This document shows, in pieces, positions 1-7,767 of a stretch of 36,937 nt of DNA. Numbering within the stretch: the first letter of the stretch is position 1; each line of letters opens with the position of its first letter. The notes below the pieces were generated by a model. That model saw nothing but the letters and a program-made list of their open reading frames with translations, had not been told where the DNA came from and searched no databases. A program made the position numbers and the translations under genes. This DNA is from Rahnella rivi (GTDB lineage: Bacteria; Pseudomonadota; Gammaproteobacteria; Enterobacterales; Enterobacteriaceae), in contig NZ_JAFMOX010000037.1 in assembly GCF_019049655.1 (NCBI RefSeq), forward strand, positions 1 through 36,937. The letters are read 5' to 3'.

Positions 1-93
1 CGGCCCCCCCTTCGAAGATGGGGGTTGGATGGGGCTTAAAGATATCTCCGGGTAACCCGACATTATCCCTTCGACATGATTTCATGCATTTTT

Positions 94-103
94 CCTCATC
101 CCC
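94..103 (-). promoter_or_regulatory. MalT box upstream of malP, with candidate malP promoter
   Basis: Read on the minus strand this is GGGGATGAGG, a perfect MalT decamer. MalT is the maltotriose- and ATP-dependent activator of maltose promoters. A weaker same-orientation copy (7 of 10) lies at 61-70 and another 7-of-10 match at 25-34 on the plus strand. A plausible -10, TATACA, is at 132-137. The -35 position (about 109-114, GAGCTT) is poor, as expected for an activator-dependent promoter. The box would lie about 40-50 bp before a start site near 144. The box is seen directly; its use is inferred from the malPQ genes downstream. Confidence 0.75.
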
Positions 104-225
104 GCAGTGAGCTTTTTTCCAGCATAGGGTTTATACATAAAGATGCCCAGATCACATTTTTTAGCGCAACCAGGCTTTTTCTCACGGAAGTATTCCGTCC
201 CTCAGACAGAAAAGAGACTGCCCTT

Positions 226-2640
226 ATGTCGAAGATCACGTTCAAGCAGGATGTTTTTTTGGCGGCGCTCACCCGCCAGTGGCAAGCGTTCGGACTCACT
301 TGTGCCACGGATATGACCCGCCATCAGTGGTGGCATGCGGTCAGTGCTGCCGTCGCCGAACAGTTACCGCCGCAAAGCGATACCGTCACTAGCAAAAGCA
401 AAAAAATCACCCGCCACGTTAACTACATTTCGATGGAGTTTCTGGTCGGGCGGCTGACCGGCAACAATCTGATTAATCTCGGCTGGTACGAGAAAATTGC
501 CGGGGCACTGGAATCTTTCGATATCAATCTGACCGACCTGCTGGAAGAAGAAATCGACCCGGCGCTCGGCAACGGCGGCCTCGGGCGTCTGGCAGCCTGT
601 TATCTCGACGCGATGGCCTCGGTCGGGCAACCGGGGATCGGCTACGGCCTGAACTATCAGTACGGTTTGTTCCGCCAGCGCTTTGTGGATGGCAAACAGA
701 AAGAGTCGCCGGATGACTGGCACCGCAGCGAATACCCGTGGTTCCGCCACAACAGTTCGCTGGCGGTCAGCGTCGGGATCGGCGGGAAAATCGTGAAAGA
801 TGAGCAGGGTGTTCCGCGCTGGGAGCCGGAGTTTACGCTGCGTGGCGAAGCCTGGGATCTGCCGGTGATGGGGTATCGCAACGGCATCACGCAGCCGCTG
901 CGTTTATGGGAAGCCACGCATCCGCATCCGTTTGATCTCGAAAAATTTAATGACGGCGAGTTTCTGAAAGCGGAACAGCAGGGCGTGGATGCGGCGAAAC
1001 TCACCAAAGTGCTCTATCCGAACGACAATCATCAGGCCGGTAAACGTCTGCGCCTGATGCAGCAGTATTTCCAGTGTGCCTGCTCGGTGGCCGATATCCT
1101 GCGGCGTCATCATTTCCTTGGCCGAAAAATCAGCGAGCTGCCGGATTATGAAGTTATCCAGCTCAACGATACGCACCCGACCATCGCCATTCCTGAAATG
1201 CTGCGCGTATTGCTCGACGAGCATCAGCTGAGCTGGAATGACGCGTGGCACATCACCAGCCGCACGTTTGCCTACACCAACCACACCCTGATGCCGGAAG
1301 CGCTGGAAACCTGGGATGAAAGTCTGGTGCGCAGCCTGTTGCCGCGCCATTTCCAGATCATTAAGCAAATTAACGCCAACTTTAAGAAACTGGTCAGCAA
1401 AGAGTGGCCGGGCGATGAGGCGGTGTGGGCGAAGCTGGCGGTGCATCACGATAAACAGGTGCGCATGGCGAACCTGTGCGTGGTTGCCGGTTTTGCGGTT
1501 AACGGTGTTGCGGCGCTGCACTCGGATCTGGTGGTGAAAGATTTGTTCCCGGAATATCACCAGCTTTGGCCGGAAAAATTCCACAACGTCACCAACGGCA
1601 TCACGCCGCGTCGCTGGCTGAAACAATGTAATCCGGCGCTGTCTGCGCTGATTGATGACCGCCTGAAAACCGACAGCTGGGTGACGGATCTCGATGCGCT
1701 GAAAGGGCTGGAAGACGGCGTCAAAGACAAAAAATTCTGTAAGCAGTACCGCAAAATCAAGCATGACAACAAAGTGCGGCTGGCGGAATACGTCTGGCAG
1801 CGCATGGGCATCAGGCTCAACCCGGACGCGATTTTCGATGTGCAGATCAAACGCCTGCACGAGTACAAACGTCAGCACCTCAACCTGCTGCACATTCTTT
1901 CGCTGTACCGCCAGATCCGTGACAACCCGAAACTCGACATCGTGCCGCGCGTGTTCCTGTTCGGTGCCAAAGCCGCCCCCGGTTATTACCTCGCCAAAAA
2001 CATTATCTATGCGATCAATCAGGTGGCGGAGAAGATCAACAACGATCCGATCGTCGCGGATCGTATCAAAGTGGTGTTCATTCCCGATTACTGCGTGTCG
2101 GTGGCGGAACTGATGATCCCGGCTGCGGACGTCTCCGAGCAGATTTCAACGGCGGGTAAGGAAGCTTCGGGCACCGGCAACATGAAACTGGCGCTGAATG
2201 GCGCGCTGACCGTCGGAACGCTCGACGGCGCAAACGTCGAAATTGCCGAACAGGTCGGCGAGGACAACATCTTTATTTTTGGCCTGACGGTCGACGAAGT
2301 GAAAGCGCAGCTGAAAAAAGGCTACAAGCCGAAAGCGCTGGTGAAAAAAGACAAACACCTCAAAGCCATTCTCGACGAACTGGCCAGCGGCTTTTATGCC
2401 AATGGCGATAAAAAAGCGTTCGATCTGATGCTGAACAGCCTGCTCGATGGCGGTGATCCGTATCTGGTGCTGGCGGATTTCGCCGAATACTGCGAGGCGC
2501 AAAAACAGGTGGATGCGCTTTACCGTAACGCCGACGAATGGACGCGCCGTGCGCTGCTCAATACGGCGCGCGTCGGGATGTTCAGCGCCGACCGTTCCAT
2601 TCGCGATTACCAGCAGCGTATCTGGCAGGCCAAACGTTAG
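226..2640 (+). CDS. malP: Maltodextrin phosphorylase MalP
   Basis: Cytoplasmic PLP-dependent alpha-glucan phosphorylase (GT35) that splits maltodextrins with phosphate to glucose-1-phosphate. The product is 804 aa, close to the 797 aa of E. coli MalP. I start at ATG 226 (MSKITFKQD), because the family N-terminus aligns there. The in-frame ATG at 76 would add 50 unrelated residues and would lie upstream of the MalT box and predicted -10. Recognisable signatures are YISMEFLIGR-like [40 protein letters not shown], and the PLP site [15 protein letters not shown], with the PLP lysine at about K654. malQ follows after 8 bp, so the two form one operon that supplies glucose and glucose-1-phosphate from imported dextrins. 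Regulation by MalT is likely. Confidence 0.97.
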   Translation: MSKITFKQDVFLAALTRQWQAFGLTCATDMTRHQWWHAVSAAVAEQLPPQSDTVTSKSKKITRHVNYISMEFLVGRLTGNNLINLGWYEKIAGALESFDINLTDLLEEEIDPALGNGGLGRLAACYLDAMASVGQPGIGYGLNYQYGLFRQRFVDGKQKESPDDWHRSEYPWFRHNSSLAVSVGIGGKIVKDEQGVPRWEPEFTLRGEAWDLPVMGYRNGITQPLRLWEATHPHPFDLEKFNDGEFLKAEQQGVDAAKLTKVLYPNDNHQAGKRLRLMQQYFQCACSVADILRRHHFLGRKISELPDYEVIQLNDTHPTIAIPEMLRVLLDEHQLSWNDAWHITSRTFAYTNHTLMPEALETWDESLVRSLLPRHFQIIKQINANFKKLVSKEWPGDEAVWAKLAVHHDKQVRMANLCVVAGFAVNGVAALHSDLVVKDLFPEYHQLWPEKFHNVTNGITPRRWLKQCNPALSALIDDRLKTDSWVTDLDALKGLEDGVKDKKFCKQYRKIKHDNKVRLAEYVWQRMGIRLNPDAIFDVQIKRLHEYKRQHLNLLHILSLYRQIRDNPKLDIVPRVFLFGAKAAPGYYLAKNIIYAINQVAEKINNDPIVADRIKVVFIPDYCVSVAELMIPAADVSEQISTAGKEASGTGNMKLALNGALTVGTLDGANVEIAEQVGEDNIFIFGLTVDEVKAQLKKGYKPKALVKKDKHLKAILDELASGFYANGDKKAFDLMLNSLLDGGDPYLVLADFAEYCEAQKQVDALYRNADEWTRRALLNTARVGMFSADRSIRDYQQRIWQAKR

Positions 2641-2648
2641 GAGCCGAC

Positions 2649-4724
2649 ATGGAGGATAAGCAACTCGTTGAGGCCGCGCGCCGGGCCGGGATTTTGGACA
2701 GTTTTATTAATATGGCGGATGACGTGGAAACGGTGTCCGATGATACCCGCGCCGCTTTGCTGGCGGCGATGGGACGGGATCCTGCGGATGAAGAGGACGT
2801 GACGCCGGTACCGCCGGTGAAAGTCTTTACCCAGGGCCAAAAAATACTGCTGACGCCGGAAGGCAGCGGCGCATTTCGCTGGCAGCTGACGCAGGAAAAT
2901 GGTGCGCAGTCGCAGGGCGATCTTGCGGCGGGCAATGCGCTGAACTTAGGTGCGGCGCTGCCCGCCGGCTATCACCAGCTGACGTTATCGCAAAACGGCA
3001 ACGTCTGGCACTGCCGGATCATCGTAGCCCCTTCTCGCTGTTATGAGCCTGAGGCCCTGCTGGCCGGGGAAAAACTGTGGGGCGCGACGGTTCAGCTTTA
3101 TACGCTGCGCTCGGAAAATAACTGGGGCGTGGGCGATTTTGGCGATCTGAAAAAGATGGTCGAAGAAGTCGGAAAACGCGGTGGGGCATTTGTCGGGCTG
3201 AACCCGATCCATGCGCTGTACCCTGCCAATCCGCTGAGCGCCAGCCCGTACAGCCCGTCGTCCCGCCGCTGGCTGAACCTGACGTACATCGACGTCAATG
3301 CGGTGGAAGAATTCATCGCCAGCAGCGAGGCACAACGCTGGTGGCATGCCCTCGACACGCACGACGCGTTATTGCAGGCGCGCAGCACGGAGTTTGTCGA
3401 TTATCCACGGGTGATGGCGCTGAAATCGGCGGCGCTGACACTGGCCTGGCCGCTGTTTTGCGCACTGCCGGAAAACAGCCCGCGTAAGCAGGATTTCCGC
3501 CGTTTCGTCGACGCCGGTGGTGACAGTTTGCGGCAACAGGCGCTGTTCGACGCGCTGCATGTGCATCTGCGCGATCTGGATTTAGGCCAGTGGGGCTGGC
3601 CGGTGTGGCCCGATGCCTATCGCGATGCCAGAGGCGCCGACGTGACCGAATTCAGCGAGCGTTACGCCAGCGAAATTGAATTTTATATGTGGCAGCAGTG
3701 GCTGGCGCATGCGCAGTTTTCAGATTGTTATCAGCGCAGCGTTGAGCTGAACATGCCCATCGGTTTGTACCGTGATTTAGCGGTCGGCGTGGCAGAAGGC
3801 GGGGCAGAAACCTGGTCGGATCCGGCGCTGTATTGCCTGAATGCCACCATCGGCGCGCCGCCGGACATTCTCGGGCCGCAGGGGCAGAACTGGGGCCTGC
3901 CGCCCATTGATCCGCATGAAATGAAAGCCCGCGCCTATCAGCCGTTTATTGATTTGCTGCGCGCGAATATGGCGGAATGCGGCGCACTGCGTATCGATCA
4001 CGTCATGGGATTACTGCGTTTGTGGTGGATACCGGCAGATCAGGAGGCGGGAAATGGCGCGTATGTTCGTTATCCGCTGGAAGATTTGCTCGGCGTGCTG
4101 GCGCTGGAAAGCCAGCGGCATAAGTGCATGGTGATTGGTGAAGACCTCGGCACCGTGCCGAAAGAGATTGTCACCAGCCTGCGCGACAGCGGCGTCTATT
4201 CCTACAAAGTGCTGTATTTCGAGCACGATAAACACTTCGTCTACCGGCCACCGGAAGACTATGTTTCGCAGGCGATGGCAACGGTCACCACGCACGATTT
4301 ACCGACGTTGCGTGGCTACTGGGAAGGCGGCGATTTAACGCTGGGGGCGTCTCTCGGGGTTTACCCGGATCCGCAGGTTTTGGAGAAGCTGCGCGGGGAG
4401 CGTGAACACAGTAAGCAGGGGTTGCTCAATGCGCTGCATCTTGAGCATTGCGTTCCGAAAACCACACCCCGCAAGGCTGAACATATGCCGATGAGCCCGG
4501 TGCTGAATCACGGGCTACAAGGGTATCTGGCAGGCAGCGCCAGCGCGTTACTCGGCCTGCAACCGGAGGACTGGCTGGATATGGCGACGCCGGTCAATGT
4601 GCCGGGTACGAACGCTGAATATCCCAACTGGCGCCGCAAACTGACGCGAACGCTGGAGGAGATGTTTGCCGATGAGGAAATTGATGCGCTGCTCCGTGAT
4701 GTGAACCAGCGCAGGCAGGCATAA
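2649..4724 (+). CDS. malQ: 4-alpha-glucanotransferase (amylomaltase) MalQ
   Basis: Cytoplasmic GH77 disproportionating enzyme that transfers glucan chains between maltodextrins, releasing glucose and making longer substrates for MalP. The product is 691 aa (E. coli MalQ 694). The start at ATG 2649 (MEDKQLVEAARRAG) is supported by a TAGGAG ribosome binding site that overlaps the malP stop codon. A longer in-frame extension into malP is discarded. GH77 catalytic residues are visible: nucleophile D450 in RIDHVMG, acid/base E498 in IGEDLGTVP, and D550 in TTHDLPTLRGYW. The substrate-loop segment PLSASPYSPSSRRWLN is also intact. It is co-transcribed with malP and closed by a terminator just after the stop. 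Confidence 0.97.
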   Translation: MEDKQLVEAARRAGILDSFINMADDVETVSDDTRAALLAAMGRDPADEEDVTPVPPVKVFTQGQKILLTPEGSGAFRWQLTQENGAQSQGDLAAGNALNLGAALPAGYHQLTLSQNGNVWHCRIIVAPSRCYEPEALLAGEKLWGATVQLYTLRSENNWGVGDFGDLKKMVEEVGKRGGAFVGLNPIHALYPANPLSASPYSPSSRRWLNLTYIDVNAVEEFIASSEAQRWWHALDTHDALLQARSTEFVDYPRVMALKSAALTLAWPLFCALPENSPRKQDFRRFVDAGGDSLRQQALFDALHVHLRDLDLGQWGWPVWPDAYRDARGADVTEFSERYASEIEFYMWQQWLAHAQFSDCYQRSVELNMPIGLYRDLAVGVAEGGAETWSDPALYCLNATIGAPPDILGPQGQNWGLPPIDPHEMKARAYQPFIDLLRANMAECGALRIDHVMGLLRLWWIPADQEAGNGAYVRYPLEDLLGVLALESQRHKCMVIGEDLGTVPKEIVTSLRDSGVYSYKVLYFEHDKHFVYRPPEDYVSQAMATVTTHDLPTLRGYWEGGDLTLGASLGVYPDPQVLEKLRGEREHSKQGLLNALHLEHCVPKTTPRKAEHMPMSPVLNHGLQGYLAGSASALLGLQPEDWLDMATPVNVPGTNAEYPNWRRKLTRTLEEMFADEEIDALLRDVNQRRQA

Positions 4725-4755
4725 AAAAAGCACCCAACGGAAGGGTGCTTTTTGC
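4723..4755. terminator. Bidirectional terminator between malQ and nfuA
   Basis: Perfect stem AGCACCC (4729-4735) and GGGTGCT (4743-4749) with loop AACGGAA, an A tract on the left and a T tract on the right. It serves the convergent malPQ (plus) and nfuA (minus) transcripts, since both readings end in a U run. Confidence 0.9.
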
Positions 4756-4777
4756 ATTCTGGCTGATCAACGGAGGA

Positions 4778-5353
4778 TCAGTAGAACGAGTGCTCGCCGC
4801 GCTGGTGTTCGGTCAGATCGCGAACGCCTTTCAGCTCAGGGAAGTTTTGCAGCAGTTCTTTCTCGATGCCGTCTTTCAGGGTGACATCAATCATTGAACA
4901 GCCGTTACAGCCGCCGCCGAATTGCAGGATAGCGATGCCGTCGTCGGTGATTTCCATCAGGGAAACACGGCCGCCGTGGCTGGCTAACTGCGGGTTGATC
5001 TGTGACTGCAGCTGGTATTCAACACGTTCCATCAGCGGCGCATCCTCAGACACTTTACGCATTTTCGCGTTCGGCGCTTTCAGCGTCAGCTGGGAACCAA
5101 GCTGGTCGGTAACGAAGTCGATCACCGCGTCCTGCAGATAAGGCGCGCTTAATTCATCGATGAAAGCAGACAGCTTTTCGAACTTCAGTTCGGTATCCGT
5201 CGCTTCAACCGCGTCGGGTGGGCAATAGGAGACACCGCACTCTGCGGTTGGCGTACCCGGATTGATCACGAATACGCGGATTTGGGTGCCTTCTTCCTGG
5301 TTTGCCAGCAGTTTGGCAAAGTGCTCTTGGGCAGCATCGGTAACAAGGATCAT
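4778..5353 (-). CDS. nfuA: Fe-S biogenesis protein NfuA
   Basis: Carrier that receives Fe-S clusters and delivers [4Fe-4S] to targets, important under oxidative stress or iron limitation. It is 191 aa, the same length as E. coli NfuA, and nearly collinear from the first residues. The N-terminal half is the degenerate A-type (IscA-like) domain. The C-terminal Nfu domain has the cluster-binding CxxC in [12 protein letters not shown] (about C149 and C152). It is convergent with malQ and lies 103 bp after gntX on the same strand. That gap holds a good promoter of its own overlapped by an IscR-type site, so nfuA is likely controlled by Fe-S status independently of gntX. Confidence 0.98.
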   Translation of the reverse strand: MILVTDAAQEHFAKLLANQEEGTQIRVFVINPGTPTAECGVSYCPPDAVEATDTELKFEKLSAFIDELSAPYLQDAVIDFVTDQLGSQLTLKAPNAKMRKVSEDAPLMERVEYQLQSQINPQLASHGGRVSLMEITDDGIAILQFGGGCNGCSMIDVTLKDGIEKELLQNFPELKGVRDLTEHQRGEHSFY

Positions 5354-5365
5354 AACATTAGCTCA

Positions 5366-5390
5366 ATAGTTGACTATTCCAGTTGGTTAT
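5366..5390 (-). promoter_or_regulatory. IscR type 1 binding site over the nfuA promoter
   Basis: On the minus strand the half-sites read ATAACCAACT and AGTCAACTAT around a 5-base centre, GGAAT. This agrees with the E. coli type 1 IscR consensus at 22 of 25 positions by my count. It overlaps the nfuA -10 hexamer and the predicted start site, the geometry of a repressor site. In E. coli nfuA (yhgI) is reported to belong to the IscR regulon. The match is seen in the sequence; the binding is inferred. Confidence 0.85.
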
Positions 5391-5417
5391 AATACGCCCT
5401 TTGCATTTACCCGTCAT
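5389..5417 (-). promoter_or_regulatory. nfuA promoter
   Basis: On the minus strand, -35 ATGACG (5412-5417), a 17-bp spacer and -10 TATTAT (5389-5394). This puts the start near 5382 with a leader of about 28 nt before the nfuA ATG. The IscR-type site overlaps its downstream end. Confidence 0.7.
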
Positions 5418-5456
5418 CCCTCGTGTGACCAGTGTGTTAGCAGCCTGTGCTTAAAC

Positions 5457-6140
5457 TTACAGCGTGCGGCAAATACAGCCAATTTGCAGCGAGGCAATTC
5501 CCTGTTTTTGCAGGATTTTACCGATTTCTTTTACCGTGCTGCCGGTGGTGACCACGTCGTCGATCAGCATCACGTGCTTATTTTTCAGGTTTTCATGGCA
5601 GCTAAATGCCTTGCGCAGATTCCACTTCCTTTCCAGCTCAGTCAGCCTTTGCTGCGGGGGCGTTCGCCGGTCGCGGCTGAGTGCTGCGGGGTGATAATCG
5701 CAGTGCAGCCAGCGCGCCAGCGGGCGGGCGAGCAGTTCACTTTGATTATAACCGCGTGAGAAATAACGCTTCTGATGCAGCGGTACGCTGAGCATCACAT
5801 CCGGTCGCGGCAGCCGGTTTTCACGCCAGCGCGCCTGCCAGCGCAATAAAAGCAGGCGTGCGAGGGCGGTATCCAGCTCAGGCTGTCTGGAGAATTTCAG
5901 CCGCAGCACCAGCCCGCTGACCGGCATCTCGTACGGACAGGCGAAGATCATCGCATCCCACGGCGGCGGTTTAAGCAGGCAGCGCCCGCAATCGATATGT
6001 CCGCCGGAGGAAGGCAATCCGCAGCGCGGGCAGCAGGGCGGGGCGGCAGGCAACGTTTTCAGACACAGGCTGCATATTCCCTGTACCGCCAGATGCAGCG
6101 GACACTGGCATAGCCAACAGCGGCTGGCAATTGTTAGCAT
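5457..6140 (-). CDS. gntX: ComF/GntX family phosphoribosyltransferase-like protein
   Basis: The product is 227 aa, the length of E. coli GntX. I start at ATG 6140 ([12 protein letters not shown]), preceded by AAAGGAA at good spacing. The longer in-frame reading to 6194 adds 18 residues and crosses the bioH start. Four Cys pairs near the N-terminus (CWLC, CSLC, CPRC, CGRC) look like a zinc-ribbon region. The C-terminal half is a type I phosphoribosyltransferase fold with the PRPP-loop signature [13 protein letters not shown]. The family is the ComF/GntX group, linked to DNA uptake and use of external DNA in other gamma-proteobacteria. The name GntX refers to an older gluconate link and its biochemical role is not established. 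It is divergent from bioH across 46 bp. Confidence 0.9.
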   Translation of the reverse strand: MLTIASRCWLCQCPLHLAVQGICSLCLKTLPAAPPCCPRCGLPSSGGHIDCGRCLLKPPPWDAMIFACPYEMPVSGLVLRLKFSRQPELDTALARLLLLRWQARWRENRLPRPDVMLSVPLHQKRYFSRGYNQSELLARPLARWLHCDYHPAALSRDRRTPPQQRLTELERKWNLRKAFSCHENLKNKHVMLIDDVVTTGSTVKEIGKILQKQGIASLQIGCICRTL

Positions 6141-6186
6141 AGTGGCGGGTTCCTTTTGCCAATCAGACAGACACGGACAATACGCT

Positions 6187-6957
6187 ATGAACACGCTTTA
6201 CCGGGAAACAATCGGCGAAGGAGATCGCCATCTTGTGCTGCTTCACGGATGGGGGCTGAACGCCGAAGTGTGGCGTTACACCGCAGAGCGACTTGCGCCG
6301 CATTTTTGTCTGCATCTGATCGACCTGCCGGGCTATGGCCGCAGTGAGGGTTTCGGTGCAATGACGCTGGAGGCGATGGCGGAAACGGTTCTTGAGGTCG
6401 CGCCGGAAAAAGCGTCTTGGCTCGGCTGGTCAATGGGCGGGCTGGTCGCCAGCCAGATTGCGCTGAGTGCGCCCGCGCGGGTGGAAAAATTGATCACCGT
6501 GGCGTCGTCACCGTGCTTTTCAGCGCATGAGGCGTGGCCGGGCATCCGCCCTGACGTATTACAGGGTTTTCAGCATCAGCTGAGTGAAGATTTTCAGCGC
6601 ACGGTCGAGCGTTTTCTGGCGTTGCAAACCCTGGGCAGCGACAGCGCCCGGCAGGATGCGCGTCTGCTGAAATCCATTGTGCTGGGCCAGCCCATGCCTT
6701 CGGTCGACGTGCTGAACGGCGGGCTGGAGATCTTACGCAACGTCGATTTACGCCAGCCGATGGCCGCTCTGACCGCGCCTGTGCTGCGAATTTATGGCGC
6801 GCTGGACGGTCTGGTTCCGCGCAAAGTGGTGCCGCTGCTGGATGCGCTGTGGCCTGAGTCCCGCTCCGAAATCATTAATAAGGCAGCGCATGCCCCTTTT
6901 GTCTCTCACCCCGAGGTTTTTTGTTCACTCGTTGAAGACTTTCTGATGACAAAATGA
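6187..6957 (+). CDS. bioH: Pimeloyl-[ACP] methyl ester esterase BioH
   Basis: Alpha/beta hydrolase of biotin synthesis that removes the methyl group from pimeloyl-ACP methyl ester, ending the BioC-BioH pimelate route. It is 256 aa, identical in length to E. coli BioH. Starting at ATG 6187 aligns with the family, whereas an in-frame ATG at 6142 would add 15 unrelated residues. The catalytic triad is at the family positions: S82 in GWSMGG, D207 in [10 protein letters not shown] and H235 in [11 protein letters not shown]. The oxyanion region [12 protein letters not shown] is intact. Its divergent pairing with gntX matches E. coli, but the gene downstream differs from E. coli. Confidence 0.97.
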   Translation: MNTLYRETIGEGDRHLVLLHGWGLNAEVWRYTAERLAPHFCLHLIDLPGYGRSEGFGAMTLEAMAETVLEVAPEKASWLGWSMGGLVASQIALSAPARVEKLITVASSPCFSAHEAWPGIRPDVLQGFQHQLSEDFQRTVERFLALQTLGSDSARQDARLLKSIVLGQPMPSVDVLNGGLEILRNVDLRQPMAALTAPVLRIYGALDGLVPRKVVPLLDALWPESRSEIINKAAHAPFVSHPEVFCSLVEDFLMTK

Positions 6958-7039
6958 AAGAGGATGTAAAAATATTTTTCAAATTTCTGGATAATTTCCA
7001 AAGGTGACCAATACTTAAGCCGATAATGACGGAGTGAGT

Positions 7040-7065
7040 GGCAAGCGTAAGTTGTTACGCCTGCC
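7040..7065. other. Strong hairpin downstream of bioH
   Basis: GGCA-a-GCGTAA (7040-7050), loop GTTG, then TTACGC-c-TGCC (7055-7065). This is a 10-bp stem with a single A/C mismatch. On the plus strand it is followed by TGTTTGCG, a poor U tract, so it may be a weak terminator for bioH or part of the leader of the next gene. The remainder of 6958-7189 shows no coding sequence and no clear promoter. Confidence 0.45.
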
Positions 7066-7189
7066 TGTTTGCGTCTCTGGGGAGTTTACTGGTGTTTAAC
7101 CATGAAGGTCATGCCAGCGCATTCGCACCTGCCGTTTATATCCTGACTGCTTTCTTTGAAAACTATTCATCTAATTTAGAGGTAATGTC

Positions 7190-7459
7190 ATGAAATCTAA
7201 TAAAATTATCGTTGCGGCAATGTTGACCGGGTTATTCTCAATCAATGCAATGGCAGCTGAGATGATCAGCAAAGAAGACGCAAAGGATAAGGGTTACACC
7301 AGCCTGGGCGTGGTCACCACCAGCAACGAATACACCGCGCCAATGGATGCTAAAGAAGAGCTGTCCAAACTGGCTGATGAGAAAGGCGGCAAATATTATG
7401 TCGTGATCGCGGCACAAGAGAAAAAGAAAATCACCGCAACGGCTGAAGTCTTCAAATAA
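7190..7459 (+). CDS. Small secreted YdgH/BhsA/McbA-family (DUF1471) protein
   Basis: An 89-aa protein with a clear Sec signal peptide (MKSNKIIVAAMLTGLFSINAMA, likely cut AMA|AE). The mature part of about 67 aa has the YdgH/DUF1471 pattern: xSLGxVTTS near the start, a Lys/Glu-rich helix DAKEELSKLADEKGG, then YYVVIAA and a final strand TATAEVFK. Members such as BhsA, McbA, YhcN and YjfN are periplasmic or outer-membrane-associated and are induced by stress, but their molecular function is unclear. ATG 7190 has AGAGGT at good spacing. It is a single-gene unit followed by a strong terminator. I cannot tell which paralogue it is. Confidence 0.88.
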   Translation: MKSNKIIVAAMLTGLFSINAMAAEMISKEDAKDKGYTSLGVVTTSNEYTAPMDAKEELSKLADEKGGKYYVVIAAQEKKKITATAEVFK

Positions 7460-7484
7460 TCCGTCCGTTCTGCACTACATTCCG

Positions 7485-7513
7485 GGGATGCCACTGTGCA
7501 TCCCTTTTTATTT
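7485..7513 (+). terminator. Rho-independent terminator of the DUF1471 gene
   Basis: Perfect 7-bp stem GGGATGC (7485-7491) and GCATCCC (7498-7504), loop CACTGT, followed by TTTTTATTT. Confidence 0.93.
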
Positions 7514-7584
7514 CCTGATATTTGTGCGCCATCCCCCTTTCTGAATTTCTCATTCCCCTGATTTATCGACGATATTTTTAATCA

Positions 7585-7599
7585 TTACTCTGAGAGTAA
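7585..7599. promoter_or_regulatory. Candidate MdcR (LysR-type) operator
   Basis: A perfect 15-bp palindrome, TTACTCT-G-AGAGTAA, containing a T-N11-A core. It is centred at 7592, about 63 bp before the predicted mdcA start site, the classic place for a LysR recognition site. The locus encodes one LysR regulator (MdcR), so this is the natural candidate. No second copy was seen near mdcF or mdcR. Confidence 0.65.
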
Positions 7600-7619
7600 C
7601 GAAGTGTCAGAGCACTTTA

Positions 7620-7648
7620 TTGATGGAAATGCCCCCGATTCCTACACT
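7620..7648 (+). promoter_or_regulatory. Candidate mdc operon promoter
   Basis: -35 TTGATG (7620-7625), a 17-bp spacer and -10 TACACT (7643-7648). Each hexamer matches consensus at 4 of 6, consistent with an activated promoter. The start would be near 7655, leaving a leader of about 112 nt to mdcA in which I see no other feature. Confidence 0.6.
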
Positions 7649-7767
7649 TAACCCGTTACCTAAACAGGTCAAATGTGATGCAACCGCCACTTGACTGAAC
7701 TTCCCTCCGTTCTGCTCTTTCGTCACGCCGGGAAGGTTTCAGCAAGCGCAACCCAGGGAGGTTTGGC

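Noticed and set aside
76..225. N-terminal extension of malP starting at ATG 76
   Set aside because: It has no family similarity and lies across the MalT box and predicted promoter. ATG 226 fits the family start.
904..1893. A 329-aa minus-strand reading frame inside malP
   Set aside because: It is antisense to a well-supported core gene, Arg/His-rich and low in complexity, typical of shadow frames in GC-rich genes.
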